Source: an uncultured Vibrio sp.
Lineage (GTDB): Bacteria > Pseudomonadota > Gammaproteobacteria > Enterobacterales > Vibrionaceae
NCBI GenBank assembly: GCA_947504195.1
Contig: CANNGN010000018.1
Span: 1-52,290 of the forward strand
Reading direction: 5' to 3'
DNA length: 52,290 nucleotides
In this document: piece by piece, positions 9,151 through 16,924 of the stretch
Position numbering within the stretch: the first letter of the stretch is position 1
Layout: every line of letters starts with the position of its first letter
The notes under the pieces: generated by a model
Seen by the model: the letters and a program-made list of their open reading frames with translations, nothing else
What the model was told of the DNA's origin: nothing
Database searches by the model: none
Position numbers and translations under genes: made by a program

Positions 9151-10347
9151 ATGGCGTGGAATGAGCCTGGTAATAACGGTAACAACGACAACAACGGACC
9201 AGAAAAAGACCCTTGGGGTAATAAAGATGGACGTGGTGGTCGAGATCAAGGTCCACCTGATTTGGATGAAGTATTTAACAAATTAAGTCAGAAATTGGGT
9301 GGTAAATTTGGCAAGAAAGGTGGAAGTGGACCTTCGTTTTCAGGTGGCAGTGCTATCGGCTTTGGTGTCGTAGCTGCAATTGCCGTCGCTATTTGGTTCT
9401 TTTCCGGTTTCTATACTGTTGGTGAAGCAGAGCGTGGCGTTGTGCTTCGTCTAGGTAAATATGACCGAGTGGTAGAGCCTGGTCTAAACTGGCGTCCTCG
9501 TTTTTTCGACGAAGTGACATCAGTGGATGTAGAATCGATTCGTTCTTTACGTGCGACTGGACTCATGTTGACCAAAGATGAAAACGTTGTAACGGTTGGA
9601 ATGGACGTGCAATACCGTGTTTCTGATCCTTACAAATACCTTTTCCAAGTAACGAATGCTGATGACAGTTTACGTCAAGCAACTGATTCAGCGTTGCGTG
9701 CCGTTATCGGTGATTCGTTGATGGACAGTATTCTGACAAGTGGTCGTCAACAGATTCGTCAAAGTACACAAGAAACGTTAGATTCTATCATCGATAAATA
9801 CGATATGGGGTTAGTACTCGTTGATGTTAACTTCCAATCAGCTCGTCCGCCTGAGCAAGTAAAAGATGCATTTGATGATGCTATCGCTGCACGAGAAGAT
9901 GAAGAACGTTTTGTTCGTGAAGCAGAAGCTTATGAAAATGAAATCTTGCCTAAAGCAACAGGTCGTGCTGAACGTTTGAAGAAAGAAGCGCATGGTTATA
10001 GCGAACGTGTTCGCAATGAAGCATTAGGTCAAGTATCTCAGTTTGCTAAGTTACTTCCTGAATATAAAGCTGCACCAGGTGTAACTCGTGATCGTTTATA
10101 TTTGGATACTATGGAACAAGTTTATTCTAGTTCATCTAAGGTTTTGATCGATTCGAAATCCAGTGGCAACCTTCTTTACTTACCAGTCGACAAATTGGCT
10201 GGGCAGCTAGGTGGAACACCGACGCAGCGTGATTTGAAGTCGTCACCACTATACGATCATATTGAATTAGAATCGGAATTAAATACCAATGTGAGCAACG
10301 GTACTGATGTTTCATCTCGTTCAACAACACGTCAAGGGAGATACTAA
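9151..10347 (+). CDS. hflK: FtsH protease modulator HflK
   Basis: HflK forms, with HflC, an inner-membrane SPFH/prohibitin-family complex that surrounds and restrains the FtsH protease. It starts with a cytoplasmic Asn/Gly-rich segment (about 1-60), has one membrane segment (about 68-88), then an SPFH domain (EAERGVVLRLGKYDRVVEPG) and a long charged helical region. 398 residues. The ATG has a GGAG site nearby. It is separated from hflC by only 2 bp. Confidence 0.97.
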   Translation: MAWNEPGNNGNNDNNGPEKDPWGNKDGRGGRDQGPPDLDEVFNKLSQKLGGKFGKKGGSGPSFSGGSAIGFGVVAAIAVAIWFFSGFYTVGEAERGVVLRLGKYDRVVEPGLNWRPRFFDEVTSVDVESIRSLRATGLMLTKDENVVTVGMDVQYRVSDPYKYLFQVTNADDSLRQATDSALRAVIGDSLMDSILTSGRQQIRQSTQETLDSIIDKYDMGLVLVDVNFQSARPPEQVKDAFDDAIAAREDEERFVREAEAYENEILPKATGRAERLKKEAHGYSERVRNEALGQVSQFAKLLPEYKAAPGVTRDRLYLDTMEQVYSSSSKVLIDSKSSGNLLYLPVDKLAGQLGGTPTQRDLKSSPLYDHIELESELNTNVSNGTDVSSRSTTRQGRY

Positions 10348-10349
10348 GA

Positions 10350-11333
10350 ATGCGTAAGTTATTTGTCCCTGTGATTGCGATTGGGTTGATTATTATTTTG
10401 ATGTCACTGTTCGTTATTCCTGAAGGGGAGCGCGGAATGGTGGTTCGTTTTGGTCGATTACTTAAAGATCCGAACAGCGACATGGCTCATATTTATGAAC
10501 CAGGTTTGCATTTTAAGATGCCGATATTCGATCGAGTTAAGCGTCTTGACGCTCGAATTCAAACGATGGACGGGCGTTCAGACCGTTTTGTTACCTCAGA
10601 GAAAAAAGATGTCATCATCGATTCATACGTTAAATGGCGTATCGAAGACTTTGGTCAATACTATCTTTCGACTGGTGGTGGTAACTCGTTAACCGCTCAA
10701 GCGCTTTTAGAACGTAAAGTGACAGATGTTCTACGTTCAGAAATTGGTGCTCGTGAAATTAAGCAAATCGTTTCAGGCCCTCGTAACAAGGCGGTTCTAC
10801 CGACTGGTACTGATGTTGATGAATTGACAACGGAAGCAGCGAGAGAAGCGTTAGAAATCGATGGTGAACGCGATCAAGTTATGGAAGAAGTACTTAAGAG
10901 TACTCGTACCAGCGCGATGAAAGATTTGGGTGTTTACGTTGTTGATTTTCGTATGAAAAAAATTAACTTACCTGATGAAATCAGTGAGTCGATTTACCAA
11001 CGTATGAGAGCTGAGCGTAAATCTGTTGCAAGTAAGCACCGTTCTCAAGGTCGTGAGAAAGCTGAAATCATCCGAGCTCAAGCGGAACTTGAGGTCGCAA
11101 CTATCTTGGCTGAAGCAGATAGAATCGCTCGAGTTACTCGTGGTGATGCGGATGCAGAAGCGGCTAAGATTTATACGAGTGAGTATAATAAAGATCCTGA
11201 GTTCTTTAGTTTCTTACGTTCACTAAAAGCGTACGAGAAATCGTTTAGTAGTAAGAGTGACATTTTGGTGTTGGATCCTAATAGTGAGTTCTTCAAATAT
11301 ATGAATGACGCACAAGGCTCTAGCGAAAAATAG
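10350..11333 (+). CDS. hflC: FtsH protease modulator HflC
   Basis: HflC is the partner of HflK in the membrane complex that regulates FtsH. It has an N-terminal signal-anchor (about 4-22), an SPFH domain starting EGERGMVVRFGRLL, and a C-terminal helical region rich in Ala, Glu and Arg. 327 residues, close to E. coli (334). The close spacing to hflK indicates one transcript, ended by the hairpin at 11351. Confidence 0.97.
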   Translation: MRKLFVPVIAIGLIIILMSLFVIPEGERGMVVRFGRLLKDPNSDMAHIYEPGLHFKMPIFDRVKRLDARIQTMDGRSDRFVTSEKKDVIIDSYVKWRIEDFGQYYLSTGGGNSLTAQALLERKVTDVLRSEIGAREIKQIVSGPRNKAVLPTGTDVDELTTEAAREALEIDGERDQVMEEVLKSTRTSAMKDLGVYVVDFRMKKINLPDEISESIYQRMRAERKSVASKHRSQGREKAEIIRAQAELEVATILAEADRIARVTRGDADAEAAKIYTSEYNKDPEFFSFLRSLKAYEKSFSSKSDILVLDPNSEFFKYMNDAQGSSEK

Positions 11334-11350
11334 ACATTCTGGTTATGACG

Positions 11351-11376
11351 AAAGGCTCCTTCGGGAGCCTTTTTTG
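11351..11376 (+). terminator. Intrinsic terminator after hflC
   Basis: The stem AAAGGCTCC / GGAGCCTTT has a TTCG tetraloop and is followed by a run of T. It closes the hfl operon 17 bp after hflC. Confidence 0.95.
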
Positions 11377-11416
11377 TTTTGCTAGTTACAATTAAACCCA
11401 CTTTTAGGAAATGCTC

Positions 11417-11605
11417 ATGTCACAATCAGTTTGGATCGCAATCGGCTTTGTACTGATTGTAGAGGGGTTAGGGCCGCTATTAGCACCGTCAGGTTGGCGA
11501 AAAATGATGCAGCAGCTCAGTCATCAGCAAGATCATGACTTACGCAGGCTCGGAGGGTGTTTAGTTGTTGCTGGCGTGGTTATTAGTTATGTTTTTCTAC
11601 ATTAA
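11417..11605 (+). CDS. DUF2065 small membrane protein (YjeT-like)
   Basis: A 62-residue protein of the DUF2065 family, found after hflC in many gammaproteobacteria (E. coli yjeT). Its function is not known. Two hydrophobic segments flank a basic loop (GWRKMMQQL). The motif EGLGPLLAPSGWR is the family hallmark. ATG 11417 lies 6 bp after AGGAA, whereas ATG 11411 touches it, so 11417 is preferred. It sits behind the hflC terminator, so it probably has its own promoter. Confidence 0.85.
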   Translation: MSQSVWIAIGFVLIVEGLGPLLAPSGWRKMMQQLSHQQDHDLRRLGGCLVVAGVVISYVFLH

Positions 11606-11628
11606 TTTTTATGATTGCTACTAATCAC

Positions 11629-11868
11629 TTAATAATGCGGAGGCGGTGTTTCTTCTGATGGATCAGCAAGGTTACTCGTGTTTAATGATTTTATTTTACT
11701 GACCATAAATACCATCTGTTCTTGTATCTTACTCAATTGAAGCTGCTGCTGGCTTAAAGCATCATTGAGTTCTTCAATAGTTTGTTCCTGGAAAGCGATC
11801 TGACATTCCAAGTCATTAACTTTTACTTCTAGTTTTTTATCTTCGTTATCTGTCATGGGATTACTCAT
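11629..11868 (-). CDS. slyX: SlyX family protein
   Basis: SlyX is a short coiled-coil protein of unknown biochemical role. The 79-residue protein is mostly a heptad-rich coiled coil (FQEQTIEELNDALSQQQLQL) and ends in the family's diagnostic ETPPPHY tail. The start overlaps the stop of the WD40 lipoprotein gene as ATGA, so the two are translationally coupled. A second in-frame Met at residue 5 is an alternative start. Confidence 0.93.
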   Translation of the reverse strand: MSNPMTDNEDKKLEVKVNDLECQIAFQEQTIEELNDALSQQQLQLSKIQEQMVFMVSKIKSLNTSNLADPSEETPPPHY

Positions 11869-12842
11869 TCAAATTTCCAAGCCTCGGCAATTCCTGCAGA
11901 GGTTGCTGAAATGACTCGGCCGTCATTATCGAAAGCAGCATCATACACGACTGCGCGTGGAGGACGAGTATCTTTTGTTGGTGTCGCCTCGAAACTGTCC
12001 AATTTATTACCAGATTGTACTTGCCAAATGGTGACCTTGCTTGATGGTGTACCAGTAACAAGATACTTACCATCATCAGAGAAGCGTGCTGTTGAAAAAA
12101 TAAGTTGGCGAGCAAAACTATTGAGCTGCGATAATTCTTCACCACGACTAATATCCCAAATTTTGGCTTGATTACCGCCATCGGAAGTAAATGCTAATTT
12201 TCCCTTTCTCTGGAGGGCAACTCTAACCACGCGTTGTTCATGCTCATAACTGCGGACAACCTGACCTGTTTGAGTGTCCCATAAATAAGCAAAATAGTCA
12301 TTTCCGCCAGTTAAGGCATAACGGCCGTTGGCGGAAAGCGCTACAGTATTCACTTTTTCTTGATGGGCGAGGAACTCTAAGCGACGCCCATTGACTAAAT
12401 CTAGATAAATGGCTTTACCATTGGATAAACCCATAAGAACTTGTTCGCCATCACTAGAAATATCGATATCACGAATCGTTCCGTCTGCAACGGACCAAAG
12501 CCCTGTAGCTTGAGACCATGCAAGATCCCAAACTGCAAAATTGTTGGTTCCGGCAGTAATGGCGTAGCGTTTATTATCTGAGATACGAATATGTTGAACT
12601 GGACTCGATTCCTGATCTAAAGCTCCTAGGTTTGCTAATTCTTTATTTTTTACCAAATCCCAAAGGCGAAGTTGTTGTTCTTGGGAAAATGTAATCGCGA
12701 ACCGAGCATCACGACTCAAGCCAAAAGCAGTCGCACCAGATGGAGTTATCGACCATGTCTGATCTGGGGGCGCCGATAAAAAACAGCCATTTAACATAGC
12801 ACTGACAACGGATATTATTAGGTAACGAGAAAATGTAAGCAT
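11865..12842 (-). CDS. Predicted outer-membrane lipoprotein with WD40 beta-propeller
   Basis: From ATG 12842 the product is a 325-residue protein with a lipoprotein signal peptide. The lipobox LNGC falls near residue 20 and the +2 residue is Phe, so outer-membrane sorting is expected. The rest is a chain of WD40-like blades (for example GGNDYFAYLWDTQTGQ and TSDGGNQAKIWDISRGE), probably forming one seven-bladed propeller. The longer reading frame to 12968 adds 42 residues without a signal and would run into the fkpA ribosome site, so it was rejected. No known function. Bacterial periplasmic WD40 proteins usually act as binding scaffolds. It is coupled to slyX and divergent from fkpA. Confidence 0.82.
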   Translation of the reverse strand: MLTFSRYLIISVVSAMLNGCFLSAPPDQTWSITPSGATAFGLSRDARFAITFSQEQQLRLWDLVKNKELANLGALDQESSPVQHIRISDNKRYAITAGTNNFAVWDLAWSQATGLWSVADGTIRDIDISSDGEQVLMGLSNGKAIYLDLVNGRRLEFLAHQEKVNTVALSANGRYALTGGNDYFAYLWDTQTGQVVRSYEHEQRVVRVALQRKGKLAFTSDGGNQAKIWDISRGEELSQLNSFARQLIFSTARFSDDGKYLVTGTPSSKVTIWQVQSGNKLDSFEATPTKDTRPPRAVVYDAAFDNDGRVISATSAGIAEAWKFE

Positions 12843-12981
12843 CGGTTTAGATATCCACTTGAGTCTAAAGACAAACGAATCACATAAGGTTATATTGGTA
12901 TAACAATCTATTGCGCGCCAATTCTTGTTGATGAATTGTGCGAAATAACGGTAGGTTTTCCTACCCATTCTGGAGAAATAA

Positions 12982-13761
12982 ATGAAATCAATGTTTAAAG
13001 TGTCGCTACTAGCAGCAACAATTGCGTTAATGGCGGGATGTCAGGAAGAAGCGGCTGCCCCTGCAGAAGCTCCAGCGGTTGAAGCAGCTAAAACTGTTGA
13101 ATTCAAAAATGATGATGAAAAAGTGGCTTATGCAATTGGTGTTTCTTTTGCAAATTACTTGGGCACTAGTTTAGATAAACCTAAAGAATTTGGTGTTGAT
13201 TTAAGCAAAGAACTAGTGTTGAAAGGGATTGAGGATGCATTTGCTGAAAAGTCTTCATTGACAGAAGAAGAGATTCAAACAGCTCTACAAGATTTCGATA
13301 CTCGCGTGAATGAATTAGCGACCGCTCAAGTTGAAGAGAAAGCAGCAGCCGCGAAAAAAGCGGGTGATGAATTCCGCGCAGAGTATGCAAAGAAAGATGG
13401 GGTAACTCAGACAGAATCTGGAATTTTATATCAAGTTCTAACAGAAGGTACTGGGGCTTCACCAGAAGCGAGCGATACAGTTGAAGTTCACTATAAAGGA
13501 ACGTTGATTGACGGTACCCAATTTGACAGCTCTTACGATCGTAATGAGTCAGCGACCTTCCCTCTGGATCGCGTGATTCCTGGTTGGACAGAAGGTGTTC
13601 AACTAATGAAAGAAGGCTCTAAGTTTGAATTTGTCATTCCACCAGAGTTGGCTTACGGAGAAAATGATACGGGTACGATTCCACCGCATTCAACGTTAAT
13701 ATTTGAAGTTGAATTGCTTAAAGTCGTAAAACCGGAAGCACAACCTACTTCAGCAGAGTAA
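12982..13761 (+). CDS. fkpA: FKBP-type peptidyl-prolyl isomerase FkpA, lipoprotein form
   Basis: A periplasmic folding helper that isomerises X-Pro bonds and acts as a chaperone. The 259-residue protein has a signal with a lipobox (LMAGC, residues 16-20) and an Ala/Pro/Glu-rich tether. An N-terminal helical dimerisation domain (about 40-145) precedes an FKBP domain (about 150-250) with VEVHYKGTLIDGTQFDSS and the FELLKV-type end (FEVELLKV). E. coli FkpA is soluble, without a lipid anchor. A terminator follows. Confidence 0.93.
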   Translation: MKSMFKVSLLAATIALMAGCQEEAAAPAEAPAVEAAKTVEFKNDDEKVAYAIGVSFANYLGTSLDKPKEFGVDLSKELVLKGIEDAFAEKSSLTEEEIQTALQDFDTRVNELATAQVEEKAAAAKKAGDEFRAEYAKKDGVTQTESGILYQVLTEGTGASPEASDTVEVHYKGTLIDGTQFDSSYDRNESATFPLDRVIPGWTEGVQLMKEGSKFEFVIPPELAYGENDTGTIPPHSTLIFEVELLKVVKPEAQPTSAE

Positions 13762-13801
13762 GCAAATTTAAATTAGCGTAAGATTTATTATGCTTATCTT
13801 C

Positions 13802-13831
13802 AAAAAAGCCTGAGTCTATCAGGCTTTTTTT
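13802..13831 (+). terminator. Intrinsic terminator after fkpA
   Basis: The stem GCCTGA / TCAGGC (13808-13824) with a 5-base loop is preceded by six A and followed by seven T, so it may act in both directions. Confidence 0.93.
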
Positions 13832-13963
13832 GTATTTAATCCGATTAAATTGAGTTGGGAATTTGTTCTAAGTCACTTGATGACAATATTGCTGCTCATA
13901 ACTTTAAAATTTTCTGATAAACTTACAGTAATTATTTGATAACTTGCATAAGGTTGGACGACA

Positions 13964-14677
13964 GTGACTACAACAGAAATGCTAAATGCAGAAATGCTGC
14001 TTGAATTGGAATCTGTCCATGTGAAACCATTTAGCGAGCACGATAAAATTATTCTTCATTCCTATGAAGCAGTAGTTGATGGTATTGCCAGTCTGATTGG
14101 TTCGTTTTGTGAAATCGTTCTACATTCATTAGAAGATCTCAATACTTCAGCGATTAAAATTGCAAATGGTGAGAATACTGGACGTCAGGTTGGTTCTCCA
14201 ATTACAGATTTGGCGTTAAAAATGCTTCAAGATATTGAAGATTCAGAACGTAATTTTTCTCGTTCATATTTCACCCGAGCTAAGGGTGGAGTGTTGATGA
14301 AATCCATTACTATTGCAATCCGTAATGGGGACAACCGAGTTATTGGCTTATTGTGTATTAATGTGAATTTAGATGCGCCGTTCTCCGATGTACTAAGCTC
14401 ATTTATGCCAACGCCAGAGGCCCAAGAAGCGGCATCGTCGGTGAATTTTGCTAGTGACGTCGAAGAATTGGTTGATCAAACCGTCGAACGAACCATTGAA
14501 GAAATTAATGCTGATAAATCGGTTTCGAATAATACTAAGAATCGTCAAATTGTTATGGCGCTGTTTGATAAAGGTATCTTTGATATTAAAGATGCGATTA
14601 ACCGTGTTGCCGATCGCTTAAATATCTCTAAGCACACTGTTTATCTTTACATCCGCCAACGCAAAGTAGAAGAGTAA
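13964..14677 (+). CDS. YheO-family PAS/HTH transcriptional regulator
   Basis: This protein resembles E. coli YheO. It has an N-terminal YheO/PAS-like domain (about 25-140) and a C-terminal helix-turn-helix with the strongly basic end INRVADRLNISKHTVYLYIR. 237 residues. The start is GTG 13964 after AAGGTTGGA; ATG 13979 is an alternative. It lies 2 bp before tusD, as in E. coli where yheO precedes tusDCB, so it is probably co-transcribed with the tus genes. Its DNA target and ligand are unknown. Confidence 0.88.
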   Translation: MTTTEMLNAEMLLELESVHVKPFSEHDKIILHSYEAVVDGIASLIGSFCEIVLHSLEDLNTSAIKIANGENTGRQVGSPITDLALKMLQDIEDSERNFSRSYFTRAKGGVLMKSITIAIRNGDNRVIGLLCINVNLDAPFSDVLSSFMPTPEAQEAASSVNFASDVEELVDQTVERTIEEINADKSVSNNTKNRQIVMALFDKGIFDIKDAINRVADRLNISKHTVYLYIRQRKVEE

Positions 14678-14679
14678 AC

Positions 14680-15072
14680 GTGGCATTACGGTATACATTG
14701 GTGGTTAACGGTCCGATATATGGGACTCAAGCATCACGTAGTGCTTTTCAATTTGCTCAGGCATTAATTGAAAAAGGGCATCAATTAGTGAGTGTGTTCT
14801 TTTATCAAGCTGGCGTGACCAATGGAACTCGGTTAAGTGTTCCTGCGAATGATGAGTTTGACTTAGCGACAGCATGGCAGGAACTCGGTGCATTACATAA
14901 TATCCAACTTGAGACATGCGTGGCCGCATCGTTACGGCGTGGAATGCTGAGTGAAAGCGAAGCAACACAACACCAGTTGAAAGGGGATAATCTTTCCGCG
15001 TCTTTTACTCAGGCCGGGTTAGGGAGTTTAGCGCAAGCTCTATTAACGCAAGATAGAGTGGTGCAGTTTTGA
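14680..15072 (+). CDS. tusD: Sulfur relay protein TusD
   Basis: TusD is a subunit of the TusBCD complex that passes persulfide sulfur from TusA to TusE for MnmA-dependent 2-thiolation of wobble uridine in tRNA. The DsrE-like fold is recognisable from YTLVVNGPIYGTQASRSAFQFA. The active cysteine is in LETCVAAS. 130 residues. GTG start, 2 bp after the yheO-like stop. The stop overlaps tusC. Confidence 0.94.
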   Translation: MALRYTLVVNGPIYGTQASRSAFQFAQALIEKGHQLVSVFFYQAGVTNGTRLSVPANDEFDLATAWQELGALHNIQLETCVAASLRRGMLSESEATQHQLKGDNLSASFTQAGLGSLAQALLTQDRVVQF

Positions 15073-15425
15073 GAGCAGTAACATTCCTATTCCGAACGTC
15101 TCCTCATTCCACGAGTTCTGGTCGTGAAGGTATCGATGCTTTATTAGCAGCTTCGGCTTATAGTGAAGATTTATGCGCGATATTTATTGGCGATGGTGTC
15201 GCTCAATTGCTCGCGGGGCAAGAAACCGATGATATTCTGAGTAAACATTATGCGCCAATGTTTAAGCTTCTTGAGCTTTATGATGTTGAGCGGATTTATG
15301 TATGTGGTGAATCTATGAAAAAAATGGGATTGACCGTCGACCAATTGATTATTGAAGTTGAAGTTCTTGAACGACAAGCTATATCGCAGCGATTGCACGA
15401 AAGTGCCAAACTTCTTTCGTTTTAG
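15069..15425 (+). CDS. tusC: Sulfur relay protein TusC
   Basis: TusC is a DsrF-like structural subunit of TusBCD. It is recognised by SPHSTSSGREGIDALLAASA and the FKLLELYDVERIYVC segment. 118 residues. The start appears to be a TTG that overlaps the tusD stop (TTGA), matching the E. coli N-terminus. Confidence 0.94.
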   Translation: MRAVTFLFRTSPHSTSSGREGIDALLAASAYSEDLCAIFIGDGVAQLLAGQETDDILSKHYAPMFKLLELYDVERIYVCGESMKKMGLTVDQLIIEVEVLERQAISQRLHESAKLLSF

Positions 15426-15439
15426 TTAATGGTGTTTTC

Positions 15440-15718
15440 ATGCTCCACATTGTAAAAAGTCAGCAAGCTATTCACGAACTTCTATCAAGTATTGAGCTTG
15501 GTGATACCGTGCTTTTAATTGAAGACTCGGTTTATCTTACAAACCCTAACCACCATTTGTATTCTCTTCTTACGAGCTTGAGCGACGTTGCTGCTCTGAG
15601 ACCGGATGTTCATGCAAGGGGTTTAGCCAACCTCATCAGCCAGAGTATTACGCAGGTTAATTACGCTGAATTCGTCGAGCTAACTGTACGTCATCATTCT
15701 TCGTTAACCTGGGAATAA
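15440..15718 (+). CDS. tusB: Sulfur relay protein TusB
   Basis: TusB is the small DsrH-like subunit of TusBCD. The protein of 92 residues begins MLHIVKSQQA and carries GDTVLLIEDSVY, typical of the family. It lies 14 bp after tusC and 170 bp before rpsL. Confidence 0.92.
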   Translation: MLHIVKSQQAIHELLSSIELGDTVLLIEDSVYLTNPNHHLYSLLTSLSDVAALRPDVHARGLANLISQSITQVNYAEFVELTVRHHSSLTWE

Positions 15719-15781
15719 ACCCATATTTTCAGAGGTTTAACTAATGGTTAGAAACTGATCGAAAAAAGATCAGTTTATTCC

Positions 15782-15810
15782 TTGACACATCCCCCACTGA
15801 TGCATAGAAT
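15782..15810 (+). promoter_or_regulatory. str operon promoter
   Basis: A near-consensus sigma-70 promoter: TTGACA (15782-15787), 17 bp, TAGAAT (15805-15810), 80 bp before rpsL. The strength fits ribosomal protein and elongation factor expression. Confidence 0.88.
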
Positions 15811-15889
15811 TTTGCGTCCCTATTTGTATGAAAATACATAGGTATAGATTTTTCACAAAGCTTATTTTAAGTAAATCAGGAGCTATTTA

Positions 15890-16264
15890 ATGGCAACTAT
15901 TAACCAGTTGGTTCGTAAGCCACGTGTAAAGCAAGTTGTTAAAACCAACGTGCCTGCACTGGAAGCGTGCCCACAAAAACGTGGTGTTTGTACTCGTGTT
16001 TACACGACAACACCTAAAAAACCTAACTCAGCACTTCGTAAAGTTTGTCGTGTTCGTTTGACAAACGGTTTCGAAGTTACTTCGTACATCGGTGGTGAAG
16101 GTCACAACCTTCAAGAGCACTCAGTTGTTCTTATCCGTGGTGGTCGTGTTAAAGACCTTCCGGGTGTACGTTACCACACAGTACGTGGTGCACTAGACTG
16201 TTCTGGCGTAAACAATCGTAAACAGTCTCGTTCTAAGTATGGTGTGAAGCGTCCTAAGTCTTAA
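15890..16264 (+). CDS. rpsL: 30S ribosomal protein S12
   Basis: S12 lies at the decoding centre and is first gene of the str operon. 124 residues. The conserved loop PKKPNSALRK is intact, with lysine 43 (42 in mature E. coli numbering) as in streptomycin-sensitive strains. Codon use is strongly biased (CGT, GGT, AAC). A TCAGGAG site precedes the ATG. Confidence 0.99.
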   Translation: MATINQLVRKPRVKQVVKTNVPALEACPQKRGVCTRVYTTTPKKPNSALRKVCRVRLTNGFEVTSYIGGEGHNLQEHSVVLIRGGRVKDLPGVRYHTVRGALDCSGVNNRKQSRSKYGVKRPKS

Positions 16265-16369
16265 TATTTCTCTGTTGAAAGTTAAGTAAGGCCAAACATT
16301 TAATTAAATTATTAATTTGAAGAAACTTTAGAGTTTTGGATAACCTGAAGAAGACAACGGAGAATAACT

Positions 16370-16840
16370 ATGCCACGTCGTCGCGTCATTAGTCAGCGCA
16401 AGATCCTTCCAGATCCTAAGTTCAAATCTGAACTGCTGGCAAAATTCGTTAACATCCTTATGGTTGACGGAAAAAAATCTACTGCAGAGAAAATTGTATA
16501 CACTGCACTAGAAGCTATGGCTGAGAAATCTGGCCAAGATCACTTAGCTGTATTTGAACAAGCTCTTGAAAATGTTCGCCCTGGTGTCGAGGTTAAATCT
16601 CGTCGTGTGGGTGGTTCAACTTACCAAGTACCTGTAGAAGTACGTCCGATTCGTCGTAACGCACTTGCTATGCGTTGGTTGGTTGATGCTGCGCGTAAGC
16701 GTGGTGAAAAATCTATGGCTGCACGTCTAGCAGCAGAAATGCTAGATGCAGCAGAAAACAAAGGTTCTGCGGTTAAGAAACGTGAAGACGTTCACCGTAT
16801 GGCTGACGCGAACAAAGCGTTCGCACATTACCGCTGGTAA
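16370..16840 (+). CDS. rpsG: 30S ribosomal protein S7
   Basis: S7 nucleates the 30S head and in E. coli represses the str operon by binding the rpsL-rpsG spacer. The product has 156 residues beginning MPRRRVISQRKILPDPKF, full length. The 105-bp rpsL-rpsG gap leaves room for such an autoregulatory structure, but I could not fold it. Highly biased codons. Confidence 0.99.
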   Translation: MPRRRVISQRKILPDPKFKSELLAKFVNILMVDGKKSTAEKIVYTALEAMAEKSGQDHLAVFEQALENVRPGVEVKSRRVGGSTYQVPVEVRPIRRNALAMRWLVDAARKRGEKSMAARLAAEMLDAAENKGSAVKKREDVHRMADANKAFAHYRW

Positions 16841-16860
16841 TAACGTCGGTAATACCTTTA

Positions 16861-16909
16861 GTGCTGCGAGTCTTCTCGCAGCACTTTGCTATTCTAAGGT
16901 TCACCTTAG
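16861..16909 (+). promoter_or_regulatory. Two hairpins in the rpsG-fusA spacer
   Basis: Hairpin 1 is a perfect 10-bp stem, GTGCTGCGAG / CTCGCAGCAC, with a TCTT loop (16861-16884). Only TTTGCTATTC follows, so it would terminate weakly at most. Hairpin 2 is a 7-bp stem, CTAAGGT / ACCTTAG (16894-16909), ending 3 bp before the GAGG ribosome site of fusA. They could lower transcription into, or translation of, fusA; that role is inference. Confidence 0.6.
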
Positions 16910-16924
16910 TAAGAGGATACAATC

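Noticed and set aside
12843..12968. Longer N-terminus for the WD40 lipoprotein
   Set aside because: It has no signal sequence, overlaps the fkpA control region, and hides the clear lipoprotein signal that begins at 12842.
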